A stretch of DNA of 64,000 nucleotides from Gavia stellata (lineage: Eukaryota > Chordata > Aves > Gaviiformes > Gaviidae), in NCBI RefSeq assembly GCF_030936135.1, contig NC_082603.1:17700880-17764879 (forward strand), written 5' to 3'. The notes beneath the pieces are model-generated. The model was not told the DNA's origin. It did no database searches and saw only the letters and a list, made by a program, of their open reading frames with translations. Positions 48,901 through 59,476 of this stretch are shown here, piece after piece. The position numbers were made by a program, and so were the translations under genes. How positions within the stretch are numbered: the stretch's first letter is position 1; the number at the start of each line of letters is the position of its first letter.

Positions 48901-51900
48901 AATATATGAATTGTCACTTAAGGCATGACTCACCATTCTAAACTGTAAGAGTGGCTTTCTGCTTTTTGAAAATGATATACCAGATCTCAGTAGAATACTT
49001 ATATAAAATGTTAAATTTTCCATTACTCTTCCCGCTGTAGGGGAAATCAGCTATAGTCTCAGCTGTCTTATCATGTTAGAATATGCATTAGGCAAGATAT
49101 GCATAATGTTTGCATAGAACATGCAACTCCCCCATCTAACTGACTTTTTACTCAGAGTTTACAGTTTTAATCTTTTTAGATAGCAATTTATTATTAGAAC
49201 AATCTACTTCTTTGAAAATTTATCTTAAAAGAAATATGACTTTCTACCATCATCTTCAAGGCTGTTAGTATCTATAGGAAATTGCTAACAGACGAGAACT
49301 GACCTCTGTTTTACCTGGGTCAATTTATCATGGTATGACCTGAGTCCAACTTGAAAGACCACAGTTCCAACAGTGGAGCCTAGCTCCATATCTGAGTTTA
49401 GAAAGGAAAAGGATCATTTAACTTGCTGAATTACTGTCATCACCGCTTCCACTATTCCTTTATTGTTTTTTTGATGCAAGTTCTGTAAGCCATGCTTCAG
49501 TAGTTAAACCTGGCAATGACAGCCCGAGCAATTTGGTTAAATCATTAGACACATGACTGCTTTTCATTGTTATAAACAAACATTTAGGATTGGATTTGAT
49601 TCATCATTCATCTTATGATGAACTAATAATAGAACCTTTTTCCCTGAGTAGCATTCTGAAATTAGGTTGCATAATAGCGTATAGAACTCATAGTTCTTCT
49701 TCCCCTCCCCCAGTTAACAATTAATGTATAGTATTTTTAATAAATGCAGCAATCCATATTGCACTTAACATATAATGGCTCCTCATTTTAACACCCTCTG
49801 CTATCATTCATAAGTTTAGCCATATTAGTACGAATGTTATCCAAACAGGAAAGTCATTAAAAATGAGCAGTTCCTTCCCAAAGTTTGAAGAAAAGTGTAC
49901 ATACTTGGGGAAAAATGGATTGACAATGCAAAAAAGATGGTTGGTTTGCATCAGCCTGCAGAATTTTTTTATGCATGCTGCAGTTAAAAAATGTTTCAAT
50001 GGTTTGTTCCCTACTAAACTTCATGCCGTTACTTAGTACTCATAGATACGTAACACGGATCACACTGGGGATACTTAAGCTGAGATGATCGCTCTCAGGT
50101 ATCTTAAGCAGTCTCTTTTATACAAGAAAAGGGTGTAGGGAGTTTTACCAGAATTCTGGAAAGCCATGAAGCAGCAGCATGAGTGGTTTACCCCTTTCTC
50201 CGGCAGCCACATAGTGGAATCTTAACCCTGAATCCTAAAATGAAAGAAAAAGAAGTGTCTTTTTATTGCTGCATAGAACTGCTATACTAGAATTTGAGAA
50301 TGAACATGGTTTCAGACAATATTCTAAGAAACAATGTATTGCCCCTGAAAAAAAATATCAGTTTTTATGTCAGTTTTTGAAGCTGAAGTCTTCTGCGATT
50401 CTGAGATCAGGTACCTGCTACACCCTGGCAATGCTGAGTATCCCACCCCAGCTGCCACAGCTTCTTCCAGGTAGAACCATCTTTAATACATGTCAGGCTA
50501 TGTTGACCATGTGCCAGTTCAGCCATGAGCACGCTAACCTTTCTGAAGAAGCACTGCTTGGCATGGTGCCTAGGAAATGCAGATTATTGTCGAAGCTAGC
50601 ACCTTGCTTTCACGCAGACACCAGTCATGTGCTTTACAGAAAGATTTTGAGATGCAGTATACTTTCAGTTAGTTTGTAAGATTCTGCAACTATTTAAAAC
50701 TGACACATTGCTTTTTGGCACAATAAAGGACTGCACAGATTCTTAAGAACCAAAAGCAATCAAAATCAAGTAACTAGAAAGCAAGTGGTTTATGCTCGTT
50801 TTTACCGTTCAAGGTTTCAGACTCGCTTCAGAAAAGAAAGCCTTAATGTTATAATCTTATTTCTCCCCTGTCTATAATCACTATTTCTGATGCATCTTTT
50901 AAGAAAATAGGTCTTAACGAAAATTACCAGCAGGCAAGTTACTTATTGTTAGCAGTGCTGAGGCTGAACACTGAAATGCCATTGAAATGAATGGAAGTAC
51001 ATAAGCTTACACTAACTCAAGGTCAAATCCAGCAGAATTTAAATAAACTGAAATCATGACCTAGAGGGTTTACTTAATTCTGGCACAGAAGTGGATACAG
51101 AAGTTGGGAAAGAGTTAGCTCACAAAATACAACACACTGTTTAGAAGTCATGTGAAGGAAATTGCAGGAAGAAGGGTTGTACAGCTCCTGAACTAATGTC
51201 AGAGCCTGCACTGTCTCTGCTATTTTAAAGAGAGAAGAAAAACCCCGTACCTTTGCTGTACCTCAAGAACTTACATCACACCAAGGATCACGTATGCATA
51301 GAAAAAGTTTTTCTTGCCAGAGGTACTTCAAATTCTCTGAGCTACCTTAGCACTAAGTCACTGACCAGCTACAAACCCATTAACTTATGTCTTGATTCTT
51401 GAAAGGGCTCTGAAAAGGGAACATCTGGGTTTTTTATACTCACTATGGCTATAGTAGGGACTTTTTGCTCAGTTCTGCCCAAAATTACACTGATACTTCT
51501 CGTCTGCCAATTAAGTTAAAGTCCCTAGAGCTAAAAGTATCTATGCGTTTCTAAGTACTTAAAGATCTCTTCCTAGTACATCTTAGGGCCATTACACCAT
51601 CTTCACCATTCTCAGCATCACTCTGCCTTTGATCCTTTTATATTTAAAAAGGTAGAAGATTCTCAGTTTCCTTCCACAGTTTCTCTTCTCAATTTAGTGA
51701 GTAGTGGGTAAGCCTTCCTCCATCCTGCTTCTTTCAATTAGTGTCCTCTAGGGATTTACCTTCAATGTTTTTATTTTAATCTATTTATTGCTTTTAAGGG
51801 CATCCCCTTTACTCATATAAATTCAATCACCACTCGTACAGCAGCAGTTTACATGTCACATGCCCCAAACTAAGCCCATCCTCCACCTTTTCAGTTGCTC

Positions 51901-53301
51901 CTTTCTGTCCCCTTTCTTCTGCCCCCTCCCGAAACAGACATGGGATGTTGCCATCTTTTCTGAAACAGACTTTTTTCTTAGTTTTCTTGAAATCTGTAGG
52001 GATCTGTAGGATACATGTGTTTGGAAAGTGACACATTGGCCTGCTGTTACCCAAGGGTAAGAGGGTTTCATATTTCCTGAAATGAGCGATAGGCTGTCAT
52101 ATTGGCAGCGATTTGATTTTCCCCCAAATGCTCTCTTACTGCTGTCACACCCCCCACTTCCCCAGCAACCCATTCATTTACTGCTTGGTGCTATAGGAAA
52201 AAAGAATGTTTCATATGAGTGAAAAAAGCATGCACATGTCCCCTAACAATAGAAAAAAACCCCAAGCAAATAATGAGAAACTGTGAAGCTCGATAGTTTC
52301 TATTAGTACCGTTTGGCACAAAACCACCTGCACAGTTCCCTCAGAACTGAGATCTTTGTGCTCGTTTTATTAAAAATAACACTTGACAAAATTTGCAGTG
52401 CATTCTTTGCTCACCTGTAACTACAAAAGAAACCAAGCCAATGCAACTTCAGTTAGAGCGTTTGGTGGAGGAGCAAATCACAGGTAGAGATCTGAGACAA
52501 GCATAGACATTGACTGGTGGCTTCCACTGTACAAACCTGAGAGACGGGACTCCTCTTCTTACTCTGCGTTTTCCCCGCGACCCTGATGCGCCAAAGGAGC
52601 TCCCAGGCGCAACTGGGCAAACCGTAAATCACAGGGAGGGCACGGCAGGGCAGGGTGCGGGGAGCAACAGGGCACGTACCCTCCCGCGGGTTGCGAGAGA
52701 CCCGGGGCCGCCGAGGGCCTCTCCCGCCCGCCGAGGGCCCTGCACCCCGGCCGGCCGGGCACCGCTTCGCGCCCCCCGGCAGCCGGGCCGGGCCCGGCCC
52801 GGCCTGCGGCCCCTCCCGGCGGTCCCCGGCGAGCGCGGCCGGGCACGGCACCGCTTCCCAGGGGCGGCAGGGGCAGGCGCAGGCAAGCGCATATATGCGC
52901 GCAGGTGTGCGGGCACGCACAGGAGAGCACGCGCGGTGCCCGCGCACACGCGTGCACAGGAGGGCAGGCGGGCAGGCAGGGGTGCCGCGCACGGGAGGGA
53001 CGCGCGCAGGGGCGCGTGTGCGCACGGCGGGGCCCGCTCCCCCCGCCCTCGCCCTCACCTTGATCCGGACGTAGCAGTGGGTGCCCAGGGAGGGGTCGTT
53101 GAGGCAGGCGGGGGGGTTCTCCCGCACCACCCAGCGGAAGGTCTCGCCCGGGCGCCGGCCGATGCTCCAGAGCAGCCGCAGCCCGGCGATGCAGGCGCAC
53201 ACCCCGCAGTAGCTGTACACCAGCGCCCAGAAGAGCAGCGCCCGGGCGGCCACCACCACCCGGCGGGCGGGCGGCGGGCACGCAGCGCCGGGTCTCGCCA
53301 T
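36691..53301 (-). CDS. EPHX4: EPHX4, epoxide hydrolase 4, complete, seven exons
   Basis: Seven exons join to 366 codons plus TGA (1,101 nt), close to the roughly 362 residues of mammalian EPHX4. Seen: a hydrophobic anchor (about residues 15-47, with ALLFWALVYSYCG); DPSLGTHCYVRIK; HGFP oxyanion motif at 104-107; DLRGYGETDAP at 130-140; GHDWGG with nucleophile Asp173; HYR with Tyr285; WGERDAF with a candidate charge-relay acid Asp311; SHWLQQ with His340. Known: ABHD7/EPHX4 is an alpha/beta-hydrolase related to epoxide hydrolases. In that family Asp attacks the epoxide, Tyr assists ring opening and the His/acid pair activates water. The offset of +4 from the human catalytic positions I remember fits the longer N-terminus. 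Inferred: catalytically competent, single-pass, membrane-anchored. The natural substrate is not established. Same strand as BTBD8 and BRDT but with its own CpG-island promoter. Confidence 0.96.
36923..41143 (-). other. EPHX4 intron 6
   Basis: A 4.2-kb intron with a 10-bp direct repeat (ACTTTGCATC) near 40,975-40,995. The overlapping open frames at 39,822-40,299 on both strands have no recognisable product. Confidence 0.7.
41144..41292 (-). CDS. EPHX4: EPHX4 coding exon 6, lid region with catalytic Tyr
   Basis: Residues 241-289 plus split Ser290. TAEDIEAYLYVFSQPGALTG leads to PINHYRNIF with the proton-donor Tyr285. The acceptor is TTCTAG/GTTC and the donor TTCAG/GTGAGT. Confidence 0.95.
41293..42227 (-). 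other. EPHX4 intron 5
   Basis: A 0.9-kb intron; nothing recognised beyond intron sequence. Confidence 0.75.
42228..42331 (-). CDS. EPHX4: EPHX4 coding exon 5, lid region
   Basis: Split Glu206 and residues 207-240: YILRHPSQLIKSGYYFFFQM and PWFPEFMFTVNDFK, the aromatic start of the lid domain. The acceptor is TTTCAG/AATA and the donor TCAAG/GTGAGC. Confidence 0.95.
42332..44414 (-). other. EPHX4 intron 4
   Basis: A 2.1-kb AT-rich intron; no exon or repeat family recognised. Confidence 0.75.
44415..44543 (-). CDS. EPHX4: EPHX4 coding exon 4, nucleophile elbow
   Basis: Residues 164-205 with split codons at both ends. CVLIGHDWGGMIAWL carries the nucleophile Asp173 in the Sm-x-D-x-Sm-Sm elbow, followed by YPEMVTKLIVVNFPHP. 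The acceptor is GGTAG/GATA and the donor CACAG/GTGAGT. Confidence 0.96.
44544..46496 (-). other. EPHX4 intron 3
   Basis: A 2.0-kb intron with a short TA/CA microsatellite around 45,060-45,105. Nothing else recognised. Confidence 0.75.
46497..46654 (-). CDS. EPHX4: EPHX4 coding exon 3
   Basis: Residues 111-162 plus split Gly163: YSWRHQLREFKSEYRVVALD followed by LRGYGETDAPSHKENYKLDC. It includes the conserved D-x-R-G-Y-G-x-T segment of the fold. The acceptor is TGTTAG/GTAT and the donor TCTAG/GTGCGT. Confidence 0.95.
46655..50148 (-). other. EPHX4 intron 2
   Basis: A 3.5-kb AT-rich intron; no exon or repeat family recognised. Confidence 0.75.
50149..50234 (-). CDS. EPHX4: EPHX4 coding exon 2
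   Basis: Residues 82-109 plus split Trp110: DSGLRFHYVAAGERGKPLML and LLHGFPEF, containing the HGFP oxyanion loop. The acceptor is TTTTAG/GATT and the donor TTCTG/GTAAAA. Confidence 0.95.
50235..53058 (-). other. EPHX4 intron 1
   Basis: A 2.8-kb intron. The end nearest exon 1 (about 52,600-53,058) belongs to the CpG island and holds CG/CA-rich alternating sequence. The remainder is AT-rich with nothing recognised. Confidence 0.75.
52887..52900. other. Perfect 14-bp alternating palindrome GCGCATATATGCGC
   Basis: A self-complementary, strictly alternating purine-pyrimidine sequence about 160 bases inside EPHX4 intron 1. More CG/CA alternation lies nearby (52,930-52,960). Such sequence can adopt Z-form or cruciform DNA. 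No function is shown. Confidence 0.85.
53059..53301 (-). CDS. EPHX4: EPHX4 coding exon 1
   Basis: Residues 1-81: MARPGAACPPPARR, membrane anchor, then ENPPACLNDPSLGTHCYVRIK. The ATG at 53301 (G at +4) gives the family length. An in-frame ATG at 53385 would add 28 Arg/Gly/Ala-rich residues and is judged unlikely. The donor is ATCAAG/GTGAGG. Confidence 0.92.
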
Positions 53302-54651
53302 CGGGCCCCGCCGCCGCCGCCGTCCCCGCCGGCCGGGAGGGGCTCGGAGCGCCGCCGCCGCCAGGAGCCGCCCGAGCGGAGGCACCGGGAGCGGCGGCGC
53401 GCCCGCCCCGCGGCCCCCCGCGGCCCTCGCCCCGCGCCGCCGCCGGGCACAGCGCCGCGCCGCCCGCCCCGCCCGGCCGCCGCGGCCCCGGCCGCGGGTG
53501 CGCCCGAGCGGCGGCCCGGGCTCGCTAGGCCCCGGGCAGCACCGGGAGGGGCCACGGCGCTGCGGCCGGGGGCGCGCCCACCAGCTCGGCCGCGGAGGGC
53601 TCTTCCCCTCGAATACTTAGTAGTGGACCAAGGAGAAACCGTCCCTGGAGCAAAGGAGCGGGGCTGTCAGCGGCGCGCTCCGCCAGAACTGCCAAACACA
53701 CCAGAACTCCCTCGAAATGTCACTGCGAAAAGTGCGGCTGGGGTACGCGGGGCGGCCTCACCTCTGCTGCCTGCCAGAGGTCCTCGCAGGCGATTGCTTT
53801 GCCCAGTCTGATCACGTACTTGATCGCACTTACTTATTTACGTGGGAACGGAAGCATATAGGTGCGTGGCTGCAATTCAGTATTTTTCCAAGACTGTACA
53901 TTCTTTCACTGCTGCTCCACTGTTACCCACTTAAAGGTGATTTTGTAAATGTATTACAATTGTCGTTATTACATGCTATTACTATGAATATTTATTAAAA
54001 AGATACAAATTTTGAGCTCCAGCACCAAAATTTATAATATTTTAAGTTTAACTTATTCGAATAGAGGAAGTTGGATCATCATTACTAACTCTGCTCCAAC
54101 AGAGTTAATTTAGTACTGAGATCTCCGCCTCCAAAGGCTGACATTAGAAGCTGAACAATCTTATGCCCGTCCGTTAGTTGTAAATCGCTACATGCACAAG
54201 GCAAAGAGTCACAGTCGCATATGAGGCCACAGGCGCTGACTGGAGCCTGCCTTCTTATCCCAGCATCTATCTTGCATTAACCTACTGATATGTATGGTGA
54301 AGGGTAATTTAGAATGGTTCACGTAATCCAAAATTATAAGAAAAAGCATAACTATATTGAGCAATTCATTTTACATGTTATAGAAATGCAAGTTATGAAA
54401 AATTACAGTTTATTAGTTCTGGGAGATAACAAAATGTGGGCAGAGTAGTTGCTGACTACAAGAAAAGTAGAATTGAGCTCGCACGTCAAATCCTGACAAG
54501 TCCTGATCCAGCTCAGTGCACAGCCTGCTCGCCTTTACTCCTTGATCTAAACCCCTTGCTTCTCAGACTAGAGGGTACAGGCAGGTTCAAGGCTTGTAGA
54601 GGCCACATGAGAGTCACAGCTAATAACGTAGGCCTGTGTGCAGTGCCTGCC

Positions 54652-54661
<10 letters not shown>

Positions 54662-54686
<25 letters not shown>
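54662..54686. repeat. G25 homopolymer preceded by T10
   Basis: Ten T (54652-54661) run straight into 25 uninterrupted G, then AGGA. It lies about 1.4 kb upstream of the EPHX4 start codon. Strong G-quadruplex potential; the true length may differ because such runs are hard to sequence. Confidence 0.9.
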
Positions 54687-54692
<6 letters not shown>

Positions 54693-57600
54693 TTGCCAAA
54701 TTTTACTTAAATTTGACGAAGACCAGAATTTCTTCTTGGTCCAGGTGAGTTTGGAGGATTAGAACTTAACTTCCAAGAAATTTTTTTTGCTCTGTCCAGC
54801 AGTGCCGGTGGAAGCTGGTAGAAAGACACCATGCATCTGTTAACTCTAATTTAATGAGCTATTTAAAAAAATCACCACAACAACAAATTAGATAAGCATG
54901 TATACAGAGAGAATATATATATAATTTTTCACTGTGCATGGAACACAGCTTGTAGACAATTTTTGTCTGTAGCATACCAAATGCTTTCTCCTACTTGTTC
55001 TAAATTCAGACTTACAAATATAGACACTGATGTTGAATCCTGGTCCCGTTGAAGGCAGTGACAGAATTAATGCTGGTTTCAACCAGTGCAAATTTTTTCT
55101 TTCTTTAAAAATCACATTAAAAACTTAAGCAGCAGAAAGGAATGTTACAAAGAATTGCCCATTACTGCATTTTCATGCATTTAAAAGTTTAAATAAGACA
55201 CAAAACCATGACCTGAATTTATTTTTTACTAAAGCTAAGATCTTCAAGTAGCTGTAAAAAGCTGCCTAGCTTCCTCTTACCGATAACACAAATGAAATAT
55301 CATTTGACATCAGCTGACAACACTGAATCATGATGTTCACGATCCCTGCTCATTGTCTCAATGTGAGCCCTACAAACTTAAGGTCAGGAGCTTTATCAGG
55401 CTGCTGGGGAAAAAGATGCTGGGCTGCTTAAGGCTCTCTTCCTTCTCTTGGGCAAGAAGAGAAGGAACAACATCAGAAGCTGATGATTCAGTTAAGACAC
55501 TAACCTCTGCAGACTCCAGTAGGATTATATGAATCATGCCTGCCAAGCCTGAGCCTTCCGTTCATGCTCAAATTACTCATACCGCCAACCCTAGGATTAG
55601 CATATAACTAATTTTTTATGCATCAGACTTAGCGCTAATAACACTTTTTGTAGGGAAGAAGCCTTCGCAGCTTCTCAATATCAAACTATCTGCAGCAGAA
55701 TTTTCCCTGAAGTGCACCTCGGTAAACCAGTGACCCAGTTAGATAAGTTAGAAAGTTTGGCAGGAGCAAATCAGCCAATGTTGTTGTTTATATCACGGTA
55801 GTCATCAAATTCCTTAATAAACCAGTAATCAGAATAAATTGATAGAAAACATCCCCTAAGAAAAATTGGAAAACCAAGGTTGGAAATCCTGGAGTTGATC
55901 ACAAGATTCCACTTACCTCTAAAGAAAGGTTGATGGAAGGCCAGCAACGGGTTAGACACAGCATTCACAAAATTATAGTAGCCATCTAGAATATAAGAAG
56001 GATCAAAGATGGAACCGTGATGTGCCTTATTATAAGCAAGTATTTGGCCAAGCTATGCCATATTTCTTGTACAAGCTGCAGAGCTAATTTTTTCACTAGA
56101 ACTAAGTATTTTTGGTTTATACATTACTAACTACTTAGGTAGTTTTATGTTAAAGCTTCTAAATTACACAGTCCTTTTGCCAGTGGAGTTTAACTATGTC
56201 ATCTTCAGATACTAGATATGGATCCGATATCAGAGCCGGGAAGAAGATAGTGCTGGGGACCTAGCAGTTCCGAGTGGCTTTGGCATGATGAAATAGCTGC
56301 ATGCCCTTCTGCACACCCTGGCTCAGCATTTCCGGGCATCTCCACCTGCGCTACCTTAGCTGTCCTGTTTGCCAAGGAAGGAGCAGAATTCTCCTCTTTT
56401 ATTGAGGAACGCTGTCTTTGTACTCTAGGACCACGCTGTCTACGTATGTGTGGCAAACCTGTTTGTACAAATCTTCCACACGTTTCCCAGCATTTTGCAG
56501 AAGAAAGCTTAGACTCTTCGATATATCGCATACGAATAAGAAAAATTGAGAACTCCAACAATTATTTTTTGTCTTCCTTAAAATTCGATTTTCTCATTTT
56601 CTGCTCTAAATTGTTGTTCTAATGGGTGCTAAGCCAAACCAACTCCAGGGCAGATTGTCTTACGAGCTTTGACAATGTGCTTTGCCCTCCATGATGTGCC
56701 ATCTGCCTGCTAATCTTTTGTCAGTTCAACTAATCATGTTTCTCTGAGAGACAAAAGAGGACAACTTTGCACGTCACTGACTCTGCCTCTGGCCTGACTA
56801 ACTCATAGCTGATAGTAAAAAATTTAATGTATTCCATTTATTAGTGACAGAGGAACTTTTTAAAGCTTTTAACTATCTTACCCTTCATTTATGTGTAGAT
56901 ACAATCTACTAGTGTAGACACAAGTATAAAAATGATGCAAGTGCAGCTGTTTTCACAAATGATCAAGGTAACTTAATGGCGTAACAGAACTTAGTACACG
57001 TTTTAACTGTTAGGTAACCAACAATACTTAGTCTGCTTAAGCAGCTTTTTGTTTGCAGGCTGTATCTGCACAAGTGGTATTCCTGCTTGCTTGAGTGCGG
57101 TGACAGCTTTGGGCAAACACAATCATTATAGGCTTGCTACTCACTTATGTTTAGAGGCCACCTCCCTTTCCTCTGAACTCAGCCTTCTGTCTGGAGGTAG
57201 GAACTGATTATCGTCTTTAACTGGCTTGTAGGTTGCAAACAAAGGTTTTATCAGATTAGCGTTAGCAGCATTGACATTGTGAGTTTATGTCATCATGACA
57301 ATATAGAGTCATGGAAGCTGGAATTAGTTTTTGAAGGGGCAAGAGTACCAGTTCATACTGTTAGCAATGCACATATGGTTATATAGAATGAATGAAATGC
57401 AAAGGATAAATTCTTGGCCTTCCCTCCGTCACCTCCTATTTCCAAAGCAAGAGATCTTGAGCTCATATTAACCCAGTCAGAAAATATGCCCAGGTGATGG
57501 CAAGGTAGGGAGCCCTGAATGTGAACTGTAATATTTTATTGCAGGACAAATAGCTATTAATGTTGTATAAACTACAAATGAAGGCAGCTCTTAATCACTT

Positions 57601-58109
57601 TAGATGTGAAACAAGACATCCTAACAGCACCACTTTACATTACGACCCATCTTTCACCCCAAATCTCCTTCCTAGCCAAGTACTCAAATCTCCCAAACAG
57701 GGAGCACACATCCAGGCAAGGCTTGTGTAAGAGGACTTCCCTAGACATTTCAAGGGGTGATACCCCAATCTGAGCATTTGTCAATATACACTCCTTCTTG
57801 CTATTGAATGAAATACTATCATCCCAGGAATGGCAGAAGTAGAAGATACAGAGCAGTATTTTATTGCAGAATAGGTATTTTGGAACTAGCACTAGCTCAT
57901 CAGCCTGCTACCTCAAAGACTAGGCTACCATGTTTAGACATGCTTTTATGACTTTAGATGCAATTTATTTCCGTTATCTGAAAATTCAGTTATTTATAGA
58001 AAGTCTTGCCCACCTAGTTTACTTAGTTGAGTGGTCTGTGGCAGACCCTCACCACACTGGCAGTGTTACCTTCACTTCCAACTTTGATCCAGGAACTCAA
58101 CAGACCAGA

Positions 58110-58492
58110 GGTCTCCATAGGGAGAGAGAGTTCTGAGGGGGAGGTTCAACTTGATCAGTGGTCTCCAAAGTGGAGTGTGGGAAGAAAATATTTAATACAA
58201 ACCAATTTTTTTAAATTACAAAACAAAATAAACATAACTAAGCAAAATGAAATAAACACTATTTAAAGTACTTTATTTTCTATTTTTGTGTATTTTTTTA
58301 TAATGTACATAATATATTGTACAGTAGAACATGTATATAATTTATAAATTAATAAATATACATGTCTTGGGGGTGCATACTTAAAATTTTTTACTGATGG
58401 GGTGCATGATGAAAAAGGTTTGGAGACCACTGAACTAGATTATCTCGAGGGGGCCTCTTCCACCTAACATTTCTGTAATACGCATTGTGTTT
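58110..58492 (+). mobile_element. Degenerate CR1-like 3' tail split by the hAT element
   Basis: The two flanks of the hAT insertion read together like a CR1 end: GGGGAGGTTCAACTTGAT on the left, then TATCTCGAGGGGGCCTCTTCC and CACCTAACATTTCTGTAATAC on the right. This matches the usual tail (gttggactagatgat..., cttccaacc..., attctgtga) with several substitutions. It is older than the hAT insertion. The left limit is approximate. Confidence 0.6.
58156..58432. mobile_element. Non-autonomous hAT-type DNA transposon (277 bp)
   Basis: Perfect 14-bp terminal inverted repeats: CAGTGGTCTCCAAA at 58156-58169 and TTTGGAGACCACTG at 58419-58432. Flanking 8-bp target-site duplications are AACTTGAT (58148-58155) and AACTAGAT (58433-58440), with one mismatch. 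CAGTGG ends and 8-bp duplications are typical of the hAT/Charlie group. The AT-rich interior has no transposase frame, so this is a MITE-like deletion derivative. The exact family name was not determined. Confidence 0.88.
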
Positions 58493-59407
58493 TGGTATTA
58501 ATTCTATAAAACAATGTTTTATTAGTCCTGTACTTAATTTATGATAGCTATATGTAATCAGTAAGAATGTAGGGTTTTTACACTGTAGTTTCTACTTCAG
58601 ACAAGTATCCCAACATTAATAAAATCTTGCATTAATCAGAAAACCTTTCAAACTGGAGCCAGAAGTGGGAGGTTTTAGATAATTTCTTTCTGTGAAGAAC
58701 CTGAACCATTTGGCAAACATACTTGCACCCTTATCCAAATGTTATGTTAACATAAAATACATTTTACAGAAGATCAACGTGTCTGGGCCTTAAAAGGCAT
58801 GCAAGTATACAGGATTTGCTGCTGAAATTACAGAGTTCCAGGAAACGTTTTTTTATGATTACAAATAATGTTACACACCTTTTAGAAATTATCACTATTA
58901 TAGAGGTCTTTTGTCACAGCCCAGATTCTGTGCAAGCATGTCGTAGTAAAGTGATTGTTTTAATAACAATCACATAATTGACAAGACCTTGGTTTAAAGT
59001 AGTTTCTATACGTGCATATTTAGTATACTACGACTTAATACAGTCAAACATAAGAATTTGGCTATGCTCAGTATAACAATTGTTTCTGAAAAAATTGATT
59101 TAAAAAATGCGAAAAAAAATCAAGAAGCTGATATTTTCTCATATATATACACAACATATAAAACTGTAATCAAAAGAACAACTATGTTCCACTGTGTAGC
59201 AAACTAGATTACATACATTGTAAACAAGCAGCAAAAAGATCTTGTGATGCTTCAAGTGTCAATGGACAAGCTTTTAATATTAAGCATTTTAGAGGAGCTT
59301 ACATGCTCTTTAAAGTGGTCTTAACATTTAAGCTTGTAACTAGTACATTTTCAAAGTTGTACAGTTTGTGGTAGTGTTGAAGTTCAGTTCTACATTAACT
59401 ACAGCTT

Positions 59408-59476
59408 TCACTCAAGATATTCTTCAAAAGATGCCATAATATCACTCTGCAGATTCATATCAATTGTACAAGCCAT
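59408..59476 (-). CDS. BRDT: BRDT terminal coding exon, P-TEFb-binding motif
   Basis: 22 residues and TGA: MACTIDMNLQSDIMASFEEY then LE. The acceptor is TTGCAG/ATGG, phase 0. The T-I-D-M-x-x-Q-S-D core is the BET C-terminal motif that recruits P-TEFb. Confidence 0.94.
   Translation of the reverse strand: MACTIDMNLQSDIMASFEEYLE

Larger units (their letters stand above)
52600..53660 (-). promoter_or_regulatory. CpG-island promoter of EPHX4
   Basis: A GC- and CpG-dense block spans the end of intron 1, exon 1 and the upstream flank. GC boxes occur upstream of the start codon (CCGCCCCG-type sequences near 53,400-53,412 and 53,462-53,473). No TATA box was seen at a suitable spacing. Transcription would begin roughly 53.35-53.6 kb and run left. 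Confidence 0.7.
53302..59407. other. Intergenic region between EPHX4 5' end and BRDT 3' end
   Basis: It holds the EPHX4 upstream promoter flank, a G25 run, a hAT-type element within a CR1-like tail, and the BRDT 3'UTR next to 59,408. No additional gene supported. Confidence 0.65.

Noticed and set aside
52510..53811. 433-codon plus-strand open frame opposite EPHX4 exon 1, with shorter frames nearby
   Set aside because: Arg/Ala/Pro/Gly composition is what stop-poor CpG-island DNA gives by chance. It is antisense to a proven exon and shows no domain.
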